A stretch of 64,000 nucleotides of DNA from an uncultured Acetatifactor sp. GTDB taxonomy: Bacteria > Bacillota > Clostridia > Lachnospirales > Lachnospiraceae. Position numbers and translations under genes: made by a program. Where the stretch lies: assembly GCA_934402315.1 (NCBI GenBank), contig CAKRTS010000008.1, forward strand, positions 61,794 to 125,793. The letters are read 5' to 3'. Shown here one piece after another: positions 52,501 through 61,953 of the stretch. Under the pieces are notes generated by a model that saw only the letters and a list, made by a program, of their open reading frames with translations, searched no databases and was not told the DNA's origin. Every line of letters starts with the position of its first letter. The stretch's first letter is position 1.

Positions 52501-53811
52501 ATGTCCGAAGAACTTTCAACCGAACAGACCTTAGCAGCTCCCGATGTCACTGCCTCACAGACACCGGAACCGATTGATACGCAGTATGCCGGCGCACTGA
52601 AGATCAGTGTCGTCTCTTCGATCGGGCTCGTTCCCATCGAAAATGCGACTGTCACCATCTCCTACACCGGCGATCCCGAAAATACGCTGGATACCCTGAC
52701 CACCGACAGCTCCGGTCAGACTCCCACCGTAGAGCTGCCCGCTCCGCCGCTGGATCTCTCCCTCGACCCGGACGCGCTGGTGCAGCCCTATGCCGAATAC
52801 AATATCATGGTCACTGCGGAGGGTTTTGAGCCCGTCTATGTATCCGGCTCTGAAATTCTGGCTGACGAGCTTTCCCTGCAGCCCATCCGCATGAACCCTC
52901 TCGCCGTCACCGAGGAGGATGAGAAAATAGTCACGATTCCGGCACATACCCTCTGGGGCAAGTATCCGCCGAAAATACCCGAGGATGAAATCAAGCCGAT
53001 GGCGGAAACCGGAGAGATCGTTCTGAGCCGGGTTGTCATCCCCGAATATGTTATCGTACATGACGGCGTCCCGAGCGATTCCACCGCGCCGAACTACTGG
53101 GTGCGCTATCGGGATTACATCAAGAACGTCGCCTCCTGTGAGATCTATTCCACATGGCCGGAAAGCGCCATCTACGCGAATGTCCTCGCCATACAGTCCT
53201 TTACTCTGAACAGGGTATATACGGAGTGGTACCGGAACCAGGGCTACGACTTTACCATCACCTCCTCGACCGCCTACGACCAGAAATGGGTCTACGGCAG
53301 AAATATTTACGAGAACATCGACTATCTCGTCGATACCATTTTTGCCAACTATCTGTCCCGCCCCGGTGTGCGCCAGCCGATTTTCACCTCCTACTGCGAC
53401 GGAAACAGAGTCACTTGTTCCGGTTTAAGCCAGTGGGGCTCGAAGTATCTGGGTGACGAGGGCTATTCCGCCATCGAAATCATCCGCTATTATTTCGGAA
53501 ATGATATGTATATCAACTCTGCCGACTTCATCTCCGGTGTGCCCTCCTCCTGGCCCGGCTACGATCTCGGAATCGGTGCCTCCGGCGACAAGGTCAGACA
53601 GCTCCAGAACCAGCTGAACCGCATTGCACGCAACTATCCGGCAATACCGACTCTCACAGCCGACGGTATTTACGGCCCCGCAACGGCGGAAGCCGTCCGC
53701 ATTTTCCAGAAGATCTTCAATCTGCCCCAGACCGGCGTGACCGACTATGCCACCTGGTACAAGATTTCGGATATCTATGTCGGCGTGTCGAGAATTGCCG
53801 AACCCGGCTGA
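52501..53811 (+). CDS. SpoIID-like protein with peptidoglycan-binding domain
   Basis: The 436-residue protein has an Ig-like N-terminal domain (about 30-110, with ENATVTISYTGDPEN and TTDSSGQTP). A SpoIID/LytB-type domain follows (about 180-345, including YANVLAIQSFTLNRVYTEWY and GLSQWGSKYLGDEGYSAIEI). A PG_binding_1 domain ends it (about 355-430, VRQLQNQLNRIA and DGIYGPATAEAVRIFQK). SpoIID cleaves peptidoglycan glycan strands during spore engulfment. No signal peptide is visible. GAGG precedes the ATG. A conserved hairpin follows. Confidence 0.8.
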   Translation: MSEELSTEQTLAAPDVTASQTPEPIDTQYAGALKISVVSSIGLVPIENATVTISYTGDPENTLDTLTTDSSGQTPTVELPAPPLDLSLDPDALVQPYAEYNIMVTAEGFEPVYVSGSEILADELSLQPIRMNPLAVTEEDEKIVTIPAHTLWGKYPPKIPEDEIKPMAETGEIVLSRVVIPEYVIVHDGVPSDSTAPNYWVRYRDYIKNVASCEIYSTWPESAIYANVLAIQSFTLNRVYTEWYRNQGYDFTITSSTAYDQKWVYGRNIYENIDYLVDTIFANYLSRPGVRQPIFTSYCDGNRVTCSGLSQWGSKYLGDEGYSAIEIIRYYFGNDMYINSADFISGVPSSWPGYDLGIGASGDKVRQLQNQLNRIARNYPAIPTLTADGIYGPATAEAVRIFQKIFNLPQTGVTDYATWYKISDIYVGVSRIAEPG

Positions 53812-53824
53812 ATATGCCGTTTGA

Positions 53825-53855
53825 AAAGGGCATCCGGATGTCCCGAATGCCCTTT
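53825..53855 (+). terminator. Terminator, copy 1 of a duplicated hairpin
   Basis: AAAGGGCAT pairs with ATGCCCTTT around a 13-base loop. Nearly the same 31 bases, loop included, recur at 56204-56242. It ends the SpoIID-like gene and can also serve the convergent HipA-like gene. Confidence 0.7.
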
Positions 53856-53886
53856 CCTTATCTTTCAACACTCATCGTTTTGCTTC

Positions 53887-54996
53887 TTATTTCATTTTTT
53901 CCTGCGCCTTTAACAATGCCAGCCTTTTCTCAAACATTGTCCTTACTGCATCATCCGTAAAACATGTCAAGTCTACTTCCTGTATCTGGTTCAATCCGAT
54001 TGACTTCACGGCTTCTATTGCAGCTTCCTTTTGTGTCATCCTTGCAGAAACCGTCAGACAGTTTGCCCCCTCCAGCGTATCATACGCCTGGAATGTTTTG
54101 TTAAAATCCATCAAGTCATAAAGCCGAATCGGCTGATTGGTGGTATTATCTACAAGCAATCCCCAGTTTCCCCAGTGCCTGTCTGTATTCCCGACTAAGT
54201 AATCTATGATATTCATCATATAATAGGAATAGCCATCCAACTGCAAAATATATTCCATGGTGTCTATCCCGCGATTGACTGCATAAACTTGAAAATATTC
54301 CATAGGAACAATACTTTGGCTCAAGGAAGTGATAATTTTGCTGACAGATACCTTCTGCCCGTCATAAAAGGATTCTTCATATTCCACTTGATTCACATGG
54401 AAACACCTTGCTATCTTGCTCGCCAGAAGCTCATGCTCCACAGGTTCCAAGCCACCATCCTTCATCAGCCAGAAGCCATCCTGTTTTCTGATCCATGCCT
54501 TCGGATAGCAGCCCTGTGTTCCCAAATCATCCGCTATCAGGTGTCTGTTCTGTATGGTCATCTGCCTGCCTCTGAGCGAGACATCCACAAAAGCCGACTC
54601 CAGATGATTTTCAAACAGGTTCAGTTCTGAAAAGAGGTGCTGCTCACTTTTTTCTTTGGTCCAGAAAATATCCATGAGGGACAAACAGTGATAAGATAAA
54701 GCTATCTGCGCCCGCTCTTTGTCTGTAGCCGATTGCGTCGCGCCGATACTATTCAAAATCTCTTTGGCATATTCCCTGTCCAGCGTCAGTATGCGGGAAG
54801 CACACCAGTGGTAAAAGTTATCCAGATTTTGTATCCTGCCATCTATATCCTCTTCGAGGACCTGCTCCAAATATAAATTGTATGGCAGCATTTCTTCCAT
54901 GTAGATATTACAGATACCATTCCTGCAAACAGATGCCACTTTTTGATTGCCGTGCATAATTTCATATTCCTGCCAGTCGGCACGAAGTATCTCCAT
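53887..54996 (-). CDS. HipA-like kinase-domain protein
   Basis: The 369-residue protein has a HipA-like kinase core near residues 290-335. NIIDYLVGNTDRHWGNWG supplies the catalytic Asp and Asn, and LYDLMDFNKTF the metal-binding Asp region. The N-terminal 200 residues do not resemble HipA. The start at 54996 follows AAGGTGA. No HipB is next to it. Just upstream (55056-55126) is a decayed copy of the small gene found intact at 55777, so this is one half of a duplicated two-gene unit. A toxin or signalling kinase role is inference. Confidence 0.7.
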   Translation of the reverse strand: MEILRADWQEYEIMHGNQKVASVCRNGICNIYMEEMLPYNLYLEQVLEEDIDGRIQNLDNFYHWCASRILTLDREYAKEILNSIGATQSATDKERAQIALSYHCLSLMDIFWTKEKSEQHLFSELNLFENHLESAFVDVSLRGRQMTIQNRHLIADDLGTQGCYPKAWIRKQDGFWLMKDGGLEPVEHELLASKIARCFHVNQVEYEESFYDGQKVSVSKIITSLSQSIVPMEYFQVYAVNRGIDTMEYILQLDGYSYYMMNIIDYLVGNTDRHWGNWGLLVDNTTNQPIRLYDLMDFNKTFQAYDTLEGANCLTVSARMTQKEAAIEAVKSIGLNQIQEVDLTCFTDDAVRTMFEKRLALLKAQEKMK

Positions 54997-55055
54997 GCTT
55001 GTCACCTTCTTTCCAGTTTTACAAATAGAGTGCACCGATAAATCAGGTAATCTGC

Positions 55056-55126
55056 ACACCTCCACTTGCTCCGTACCTATAGAGTAGATGGGCATTGCTA
55101 TGCACATAATCGTCAAACTTTTCCCT
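55056..55126 (-). pseudogene. 3' remnant of the small partner gene
   Basis: The frame reads MREKFDDYVHSNAHLLYRYG followed by ASGG. It matches the C-terminus of the intact small protein (EMKKFDNYMHSNAHLFYKYG). Its 5' part is missing. It directly precedes the intact HipA-like gene. Confidence 0.65.
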
Positions 55127-55166
55127 CATACTCTCAGATACTTTTTCTATCTACATTATCCAAGCT

Positions 55167-55646
55167 TTATAACAGTCTCAGAAAATACTCGTCATCCCCC
55201 TCAAAAACGCCCGTCTTTTTAAAGCCATGTCTTTCATAAAACCGTGCAGCCCTGAAATTATCCTTATGGCATCCTAAGGCGATTGATCTTTTCCCGAAAT
55301 CTTCATATACACACGCGATCGCCTTTTCCAGTATTTCACCGCCAAGTCCTTTATTTCTGTACGCTCTATCCAGCACAAATCCCATCAGTCTGTAAAAAGG
55401 CTCTTTCCTCATTTCCTCCGGATCTGTGTCCCACGGAATCGCCTCTCCCAATAACAGCAGCCCAATATACCGTTCACCCGTTTTTACAAGAAAGGTATGT
55501 CCGATGCAATGATTTTCAACGCCGTACTCCGTTATTTCCATCAATGTATCCACCGTATCGACAAATGCCTCCGGTATATCGTCCCTGTCTATTTCACACG
55601 CATATTGATAATTGGACCGCGTTAATTCTTCTAATGTCAGTGTCAT
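55167..55646 (-). CDS. GNAT-family N-acetyltransferase
   Basis: The 159-residue protein has the GNAT fold, with the acetyl-CoA loop in MGFVLDRAYRNKGLGGEILE (Q/RxxGxG/A type) and a C-terminal NFRAARFYERHGFKKTGVFE. The substrate is unknown. It sits between the two copies of the duplicated small-gene/HipA-like unit. Confidence 0.85.
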   Translation of the reverse strand: MTLTLEELTRSNYQYACEIDRDDIPEAFVDTVDTLMEITEYGVENHCIGHTFLVKTGERYIGLLLLGEAIPWDTDPEEMRKEPFYRLMGFVLDRAYRNKGLGGEILEKAIACVYEDFGKRSIALGCHKDNFRAARFYERHGFKKTGVFEGDDEYFLRLL

Positions 55647-55652
55647 TATCTT

Positions 55653-55776
55653 TCACCACTCATCGTTTTGTTTCTTATTCCGTTTTTCCTGCGTTTTTAA
55701 CAATGCCAACCTTTTCTCAAACATCGCCCTTACCATTTTACTGACAGATACCTTCTGTCCATCATAAAAGGTTTCT
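55653..55776 (-). pseudogene. Remnant of a second HipA-like gene
   Basis: Short blocks of the HipA-like gene are joined after two deletions: VEYEETFYDGQKVSVSK (residues near 235-255 of the intact protein) runs straight into MVRAMFEKRLALLKTQEK (its last residues). Everything between, including the kinase centre, is lost. It follows the intact small gene at 55777. Confidence 0.7.
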
Positions 55777-56034
55777 TCATACTCCACTTGCTCCGTACTT
55801 ATAGAATAAATGAGCATTGCTATGCATATAATTGTCAAACTTTTTCATTTCTTCGTCTGAGAAACCTTCTTTAATCAACCATGTATAAGAGGGCAACTGA
55901 CATCTTGCCGTATCAAAGCCATTTGCGGTAGGTCTTTCAAAGTGAACTTCAACCTTCTGTATGCCATCTTCCTCAAATACCTGTGTATGCACTATCTCTG
56001 TACCATCAGCTAACGTCATGTAAGGATATATCAT
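55777..56034 (-). CDS. Small partner protein of HipA-like unit, 85 residues
   Basis: The 85-residue protein starts MIYPYMTLADGTEIVHTQVF at 56034 after GGGAG. It contains KVEVHFERPTANGFDTARCQ and ends NAHLFYKYGASGV. I do not recognise a named family. The alternating strands and acidic surface are compatible with a small regulator or antitoxin. It stands before the HipA-like remnant, and a decayed copy stands before the intact HipA-like gene, so the ancestral order was small gene then kinase. Confidence 0.7.
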   Translation of the reverse strand: MIYPYMTLADGTEIVHTQVFEEDGIQKVEVHFERPTANGFDTARCQLPSYTWLIKEGFSDEEMKKFDNYMHSNAHLFYKYGASGV

Positions 56035-56203
56035 ATATTTCACTCCCTTCATATAAATAAAATGTATCACTGCCACTTTACACTTGTCACCAATTATGAA
56101 TCAATTATATCATACATCCGTTCCATAGTCATTATACATGCTGAATTTCTCATGTTTCAAAGCCCTACCCATCAATAGGCCGTCCTATCCTTCCTTGTCA
56201 CGC

Positions 56204-56242
56204 AAGGAAAGGGCATCCGGATGTCCCGTATGCCCTTTCCTT
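56204..56242 (-). terminator. Terminator, copy 2 of a duplicated hairpin
   Basis: AAGGAAAGGGCAT pairs with ATGCCCTTTCCTT around the same loop as the hairpin at 53825. It lies 12 bases after the chemoreceptor gene stop. Confidence 0.7.
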
Positions 56243-56253
56243 ACCGTCTCATA

Positions 56254-57640
56254 TTATTCGCTTGTTATCAATGCCTGGAGTTCCAGCGTCGTCTGGTTCA
56301 AAGCCTCAACGTTCTGGTTGATCTCTGTCACATTCTCCGCGTTGCTCACTACCATCTGGGCAATCTGCCGGAATTGTTCATTCTGGTGGCTGAACTGCTC
56401 CAGCACATTCTTATTCTTATCCGAGTTCGCTACCAGAAGCTTTTCCTGTATTGCGTTTAACTTCTCAATGGATCGGATGCTCTCAAAGGATTCCTTCACA
56501 AGCTCTATCATCTGCCAGATAGATTCCACCGTGTCCGCGAGTACTCTGCTCTGCTCCTGTATCTTCTCACTGCTGATTCCGACCTGCGCAGATGTCTCCT
56601 TTGTGTCCTCATTGACAGCATCGATCACATTCTGAATCTCATCCAGAAGTCCCTTGGTATTGTTGGAAAGATTCTGTATCTCTCCGGCAACAACGGAGAA
56701 GCCCCTTCCGGCCTCGCCTGCGCGAGCTGCCTCTATCGACGCATTCAGCGCCAGCAGATTCGTCGAATTGGCAATCTTAGCGATCGCAGACATGGTCTCC
56801 TGAATCTGTTCCGTTCTGGTTACCAGCTTGCTGATTGTCTCCACAGCATTTTCATTTACGTTCATAACATTTTTATTGACTTCTACGAGACGCTTCAGCT
56901 CATTTTCATTCGCTACCGCCAGCTTCTCCGTGATCGCGTTGAGCTGTTCCAGCGAAGCGCTCTCTGACTCAACCTGCTCCATGATACCGGTAGAATTATC
57001 CGCCAGCGTATGTACTGCACTCTCCGACTTGTCAAGGATCAGCTTCATCCGGTTATTGTTCTTTGCCAGCTCCTTTTTCTTGGCATTGATGAGGAACTTT
57101 TCTATGAGATATACCAGCAGGCACATTCCAAATGCACCAAGTGCTACCGCCGCACACATGATTACCACATTAGATACAAAGGTCTCGTTCTTTTCTGGCA
57201 AGGCAATCTCCATATGTATAATCATCTGCGCGACCATAAACAAAAGACTGGTCAATGTCAAGGTAACTTGGAATTTGAAATCAATTAAAAGACCTGCTAG
57301 CACAAAAAAAAACAAATATTCCCCACATTGTCTTTCCTGGGAAGAAAATATACAGTATATTCGTCTGAACCATTAAAACACCAAACATAATATTCTTGGT
57401 CTGTCGTATTTTACTTTTCAGCATTCCCTGACGCTTGATAACAAAGACACAGATGACCGTATAAATTACACAAATTAAAATGTAAATCGCCCATGTGCTC
57501 CACCTGACAAAATCTGCTACCCCTATCAGTTTTAATCCGGCATAACTCACGCCAGCTGCCGCACATGACGCTGCAAGCAAGATCAACACCAATTTGTATA
57601 CATGATCCATGTACTCTTCAATAATAGTCTTTTGTTCCAC
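56254..57640 (-). pseudogene. Methyl-accepting chemotaxis-type protein, frameshifted at T9
   Basis: Two overlapping frames form one gene. From GTG 57640 (AGGAGG nine bases upstream) the first frame encodes three membrane helices and reaches a run of nine T (57312-57304), where it is shifted and soon stops. The second frame continues with further helices ([20 protein letters not shown]), then an MCP signalling domain ([34 protein letters not shown]) to 56254. Removing one T gives a continuous 461-residue receptor with about six helices and no extracellular sensor domain. It may be phase-variable, a real mutation or a sequencing error. Confidence 0.75.
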
Positions 57641-57697
57641 TTTCTTCTGCCTCCTGTGTTCCACATTTGCTGTCTTTGTAAACTGTCTGTCCAATTC

Positions 57698-57727
57698 AGT
57701 GTAACACATTCGGCTCTTTTTCTGCAA
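57698..57727 (-). promoter_or_regulatory. Possible chemoreceptor gene promoter
   Basis: TTGCAG (57727-57722) and TACACT (57703-57698) are 18 bases apart on the minus strand, about 60 bases before the GTG start. Confidence 0.4.
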
Positions 57728-57779
57728 CATTCAATTTAAAACATACGTTTCGCCAACGGTAATGAACTCTTTTGCCAGC

Positions 57780-60452
57780 TTAGCCAACTATTTCCAGCGC
57801 TTGTCTGATTCCTTCCACAACTCTCTGCCATTCGCTGTCCATGTCAGGATATTCCTTCTCGACTCCGGCAATATCCTGCTCTCTGCCCGCAAGCTCCAGC
57901 GAATAAAATTTTTCACCCAACTCTGCCGCGCCGATGCCCCGCGCCTCGCCCTTCATACCGTGACAGGCAGAGACCCATTGTTTCCAGAGTCCTTCTGTTT
58001 CCGGCTGTGCAGCCTTTTCCTGTTCTTTGAGCTGCTGGAGAACATTCGTCAATCGTTTTTTCTGTTTTTCCTGTTCACCGGCAAACAACTCCAGCAATCT
58101 GCGGTAGAATGCTTCATCCGCATCCGCATAGCGTATGCCGTCCTCCGTATTCATGCCCGCATGTTCCAGAATCTGCAGCCAACTGTCCTCCTGTCCGGCT
58201 GTCTCCACCGCCGAGGCCTCTCCTTCTACCGACGCCTCTTCCTCTGCCGCCTGTTCCGTATCTGCCACAGTTTCTTCCCCTGTCGTCTTCTGCCCGGCAT
58301 CGTCGGACTTCAGAAAGCTTATCAGCAGCCGCTCCAAACGCTTCGGTTCAACCGGCTTCGCCAGATAACCCGCAAAGCCCTCCGCCAGATACATCTGCTC
58401 TGCCTCTCTTCCCGCATTGGCAGTCAGTGCAATGACCGGCGTTTCCCGGTTTTTCCCGTCTGCATCCTCCCGGATGCGATGCAGAGTTTCTATTCCGTCC
58501 AGATCAGGCATCATATGATCCAGCAAAATGAGATCGTATTTTTTCTTCCTGCAGATCTCCAGCGCGCACCTGCCTCCCGGCGCCGTCTCCACAACGGCTT
58601 TCGTCCGCCTCAACAGTTGCTTTATCACCATCAGATTCCGCTCGTTATCATCCACGGCAAGAATATGCTTTGTATGGAGATCCGGTAACTGCCCGCTCTC
58701 CTCAGACGTCTGCTCCTGCTCCTTTCTCTCCTCTCTCCACGCTGACATTTCCTCCGACGTCGCTTCCGCCCATGGCAGAAGAATCGTAAATCTGCTTCCC
58801 TGCCCAAGCGTGCTTTCGACTGTCAGGCTTCCCCCCATCGCCTCTGTCAGCTGTTTCACAATCGCCAGTCCGAGACCGATACCCGCCTTTCTGCCGATGT
58901 TGCTTCCACGCTCAAAGATTTCAAAGATCCGGTCAAGTTCCTCCTTCGGAATTCCTATGCCGCTGTCGCTGACCGTCAAAGCGAGCTGCCGTTTTCCGTT
59001 CTCCGTCCTTCCCTCTGCCCTCAAGCCCACAAAGCCCTTATCCGTATACTTTATGGAATTGGACAGCAGGTTCGTGATTACCTGAAGCAGACGCACCGAA
59101 TCTCCGACCTGACAGCCCCTGTCTCCTTTCAGCTCCTCCGCTATCTCAACGTCAAGCGCCAGTTCCTTTCTCTCCGCCTGCGGCCGCATAAGCTCCTCTG
59201 CCTTTTCCAGAATATCTTCTATTTTATAAGGAGTCCTCGAAACGACAAGTCTTCCGCTTTCCAGTCTGGAAGCGTCCAGCACCTCGTCGATCAAAGCCAG
59301 CATGTGCGCCCCTGCTCCGGCAACCTCACGCGCGTAATTTCTGATCTCCTCCTCTGCGCTCTCGCGGATAATCATTTCGTTCATTCCGAGCATGGTGTTC
59401 ATCGGAGTACGGAGCTCATGGCTGACCTTCATCAGAAACTGCGTTTTCGCCTCGTCCGCCTCCTTCAGCTTCTGCATCGCATGCAGCTGCTGCGTCTGAT
59501 TGATAAACCAGAGCATATGGCCGTTCTTCTCGCCGTTTTCGATAATATCCTCAACACGCAGTTCATAGACGGTATTTCCCCGGTATACCAACGGTTCCTT
59601 CCGCCCCATCAGGGAGGTAATCTCAGGATAATTTCCTATATTGCGGTTTGTGCGGATGTCCGCAAACAGCTCGTCCATCCTGTGATTTGCGAAGATAATC
59701 ATATCCTCCCCGTCCAGTATAATCAGTCCTTCATTTCCATGGTTGAACGCATTGTCAACCGCCGCGTGCAGCGAACCGAAGTAGCGGTACTTCAGCATCG
59801 CCATCATCATGCAGAACATTGTGACGGTCATTGCGATCACGACAGGATTATAGCTGCCGAAAACGCCGATCCCCTTTAAGAAAAGCTCCAGCGTCAGGGC
59901 ACCGATTCCCGCGGCAATATAAAGAATCCGCTTTCTCTGCACCGGAGAACTTCTCCGGTATCTGACGGCACACAGAACCAGAATTGCCAGAATATCCGTA
60001 AAAAGCTGTATGTAATGCAAATACCAGAGGACTCCGCCCTCGACTTCGATCCTGTTATATAATCCGTCCGTCAGAATTTCCATCGAGGAATAGAAAAAGG
60101 GATGTTTCTCCGCGGTGAAAATCCCCACGAGCACAAGGGTACTGCACAGCCCCTGCACACCATAGATCCACGCCGGAATGGAAAACCTTGCAAATACGGA
60201 AACAAACCACAGAAGCGCCATCAGAAAGCCTGCCTGTCCGACATATTGGACACAAAGTCCGGACAGCGCTTCCCCGACCGTGTCCGAGTGCATCAGTTCA
60301 AGCTGGAGCCCGATCACGAAAATGATCGTAAAGACATTATAGAGAATAAACGCCATCTGTGCCTTCGACGGCTGCTGGTTCAGAATGACGACCAGCATGA
60401 AAAGCATCAGCAAAATAGCCACAACATCCACAGTTTCCAAAATAAACAGCAT
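57780..60452 (-). CDS. Hybrid sensor histidine kinase with receiver and Hpt domains
   Basis: The 890-residue protein has about seven N-terminal membrane helices (residues 5-225, 7TM-type input) and a PAS-like segment (about 235-320). HisKA follows with H345 (VSHELRTPMNTMLGM), then the ATPase domain (NLLSNSIKY, DSGIGIPKEE, GIGLGLAIVKQ), a receiver (about 595-715, D645 in LLDHMMPD) and a C-terminal Hpt domain with H831 (CHGMKGEARGIGA). It thus holds a full phosphorelay chain. No output regulator is adjacent. GGAGGGGGG precedes the ATG. Confidence 0.9.
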   Translation of the reverse strand: MLFILETVDVVAILLMLFMLVVILNQQPSKAQMAFILYNVFTIIFVIGLQLELMHSDTVGEALSGLCVQYVGQAGFLMALLWFVSVFARFSIPAWIYGVQGLCSTLVLVGIFTAEKHPFFYSSMEILTDGLYNRIEVEGGVLWYLHYIQLFTDILAILVLCAVRYRRSSPVQRKRILYIAAGIGALTLELFLKGIGVFGSYNPVVIAMTVTMFCMMMAMLKYRYFGSLHAAVDNAFNHGNEGLIILDGEDMIIFANHRMDELFADIRTNRNIGNYPEITSLMGRKEPLVYRGNTVYELRVEDIIENGEKNGHMLWFINQTQQLHAMQKLKEADEAKTQFLMKVSHELRTPMNTMLGMNEMIIRESAEEEIRNYAREVAGAGAHMLALIDEVLDASRLESGRLVVSRTPYKIEDILEKAEELMRPQAERKELALDVEIAEELKGDRGCQVGDSVRLLQVITNLLSNSIKYTDKGFVGLRAEGRTENGKRQLALTVSDSGIGIPKEELDRIFEIFERGSNIGRKAGIGLGLAIVKQLTEAMGGSLTVESTLGQGSRFTILLPWAEATSEEMSAWREERKEQEQTSEESGQLPDLHTKHILAVDDNERNLMVIKQLLRRTKAVVETAPGGRCALEICRKKKYDLILLDHMMPDLDGIETLHRIREDADGKNRETPVIALTANAGREAEQMYLAEGFAGYLAKPVEPKRLERLLISFLKSDDAGQKTTGEETVADTEQAAEEEASVEGEASAVETAGQEDSWLQILEHAGMNTEDGIRYADADEAFYRRLLELFAGEQEKQKKRLTNVLQQLKEQEKAAQPETEGLWKQWVSACHGMKGEARGIGAAELGEKFYSLELAGREQDIAGVEKEYPDMDSEWQRVVEGIRQALEIVG

Positions 60453-60503
60453 TTCCGTCCCCCCTCCAGAGCAGAACTTCTAATTCTATATCCGCTCAAA
60501 TCA

Positions 60504-61349
60504 TTATTCCCATATATCGTCAGCCATATTGTATTGATAAAACTTTGTTCCGTCCTTTGATACGGCATAAATACCCAGAAGCCGTCCCGCCATTTCCCCG
60601 TTGATATTTTCATCCTCAGAATATCTCAACTCAAATGTGTAGCACGCGTTTCCGTCAATCTCTCTTTCAGACATCGCTTCCCACACAAGACTTTTCCCGT
60701 CATCGGCCTCCATATCTGATTTTACTATACCATTAGAAATTGCATTCTGGGTAATATTTTCAAACACATTATCAACAGAAAACCGAATATCTTTAATTTC
60801 GCCCATCATTTTCAGGTAAACTGCTTCCTGCTCCTTATCCGCCGGATCCCACTGCACATCACTTGCGTAATGAAGAATATACGTTTTATTGCTCGTCGTA
60901 AGAATGTAGCGATAGGCAGTAAAATCAAGTCCGTTCTCAATAAACTGCTCCTCTGTCATGGATTCTTCGTAGCAGACAATCGTAAACAATATGCCTTCAT
61001 ATCCAGCTTCTTTTTCTCTGATTTCCGGTATGTATACATCGAAGTTTTCCCCTCTTTTTTCTACGGAATATTGTCCCTCCCAGCTATCCGGCAAAATCAG
61101 TGTAAGGTTAATTTCTTCTAATTCCAAAGTTTCCTGCTCAACAGGCACCTCCACAATGGTTTCACGGGCAAAGGCTATCGCCCCGACACCGAAACCGGAA
61201 ACCATAAGAACAAGCGCCGCGGCAATCCCCAAAAGCTGCCGGAATCCTTTTTTGTGGTGCATTGCCGCATAATTCGGAAGCTGTTCCGCCTGTTTTACAA
61301 GTCTGTCATCAATATTCCCTATATGCTCTGAAAACTTTTCTTTGTTCAT
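60504..61349 (-). CDS. Anti-sigma-like membrane protein
   Basis: The 281-residue protein has a short cytosolic part (about 1-37), one membrane helix (about 38-60) and an extracellular domain of about 220 residues of the DUF4367-like type. Overlap of its ATG with the sigma factor stop (ATGA) and its topology fit an anti-sigma factor. The cytosolic part lacks a visible zinc-binding His-Cys motif, so inhibition would be of another kind. GGAGGGG precedes the ATG. Confidence 0.7.
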   Translation of the reverse strand: MNKEKFSEHIGNIDDRLVKQAEQLPNYAAMHHKKGFRQLLGIAAALVLMVSGFGVGAIAFARETIVEVPVEQETLELEEINLTLILPDSWEGQYSVEKRGENFDVYIPEIREKEAGYEGILFTIVCYEESMTEEQFIENGLDFTAYRYILTTSNKTYILHYASDVQWDPADKEQEAVYLKMMGEIKDIRFSVDNVFENITQNAISNGIVKSDMEADDGKSLVWEAMSEREIDGNACYTFELRYSEDENINGEMAGRLLGIYAVSKDGTKFYQYNMADDIWE

Positions 61350-61903
61350 AATTCAATCCCCTCCCTTTCCAGATCTGCCCGCAATTTCCGACGCATTTCA
61401 TACAACATGGATTTCACCTTGCTTTGGGAGAACCCGGTGCTCCTGCAAATTGTTTCAATAGAATCAAAGTACCAGTACCGCCTGATAAACACATTTCTCT
61501 TTTCTTCTCCCTGCCGCCAGAGAAACTTATTGATCGTATTTTCGATTTGTCTGCTTTCGACCTCAGACTCAACATTATCCGTTCCCGATACGCAATCGCT
61601 CAATTCCTCAAATGATGTAATCGCAGCAGTATTTCGTTTTGACGCAGAAATGTATTCATATTTCTTTAATGCAAGATTTCTTGTAATACGGCCGATAAAA
61701 GCTGAAAATATACTTGGTTTCTGGCTCGGAATGGCATTCCACAGAGCCAAATAGGTATCATTCACGCACTCCTCGCTGTCTTCACAGTTTGAAAGAATAT
61801 TTCTCGCAATGTACGTACATAACCCGCCGTATTTTAGGGAAGTTTCCTTAATTGCATCCTCTTTCCGTTCCCAATACAGTTCTATAATCTTATTATCATC
61901 CAC
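61346..61903 (-). CDS. ECF-type RNA polymerase sigma factor
   Basis: The 185-residue protein has sigma region 2 (YIARNILSNCEDSEECVNDT, YLALWNAIPSQKPS, FSAFIGRITRNLALKKYEYI) and region 4 (FIRRYWYFDSIETICRSTGF, SQSKVKSMLYEMRRKLRADL). I use the GTG at 61903 with GGGAGG at eight bases. It is cotranscribed with the anti-sigma-like gene. A possible ECF-type promoter lies about 50 bases upstream. Confidence 0.85.
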   Translation of the reverse strand: MDDNKIIELYWERKEDAIKETSLKYGGLCTYIARNILSNCEDSEECVNDTYLALWNAIPSQKPSIFSAFIGRITRNLALKKYEYISASKRNTAAITSFEELSDCVSGTDNVESEVESRQIENTINKFLWRQGEEKRNVFIRRYWYFDSIETICRSTGFSQSKVKSMLYEMRRKLRADLEREGIEL

Positions 61904-61953
61904 ATAGTTTTCCTCCCTGTCATTTCCATTGAAAGCTGCTTTCACTATTTAAG

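Noticed and set aside
53887..54996. Classical HipBA toxin-antitoxin system
   Set aside because: No HipB-type helix-turn-helix gene is adjacent, and the N-terminal half does not resemble HipA.
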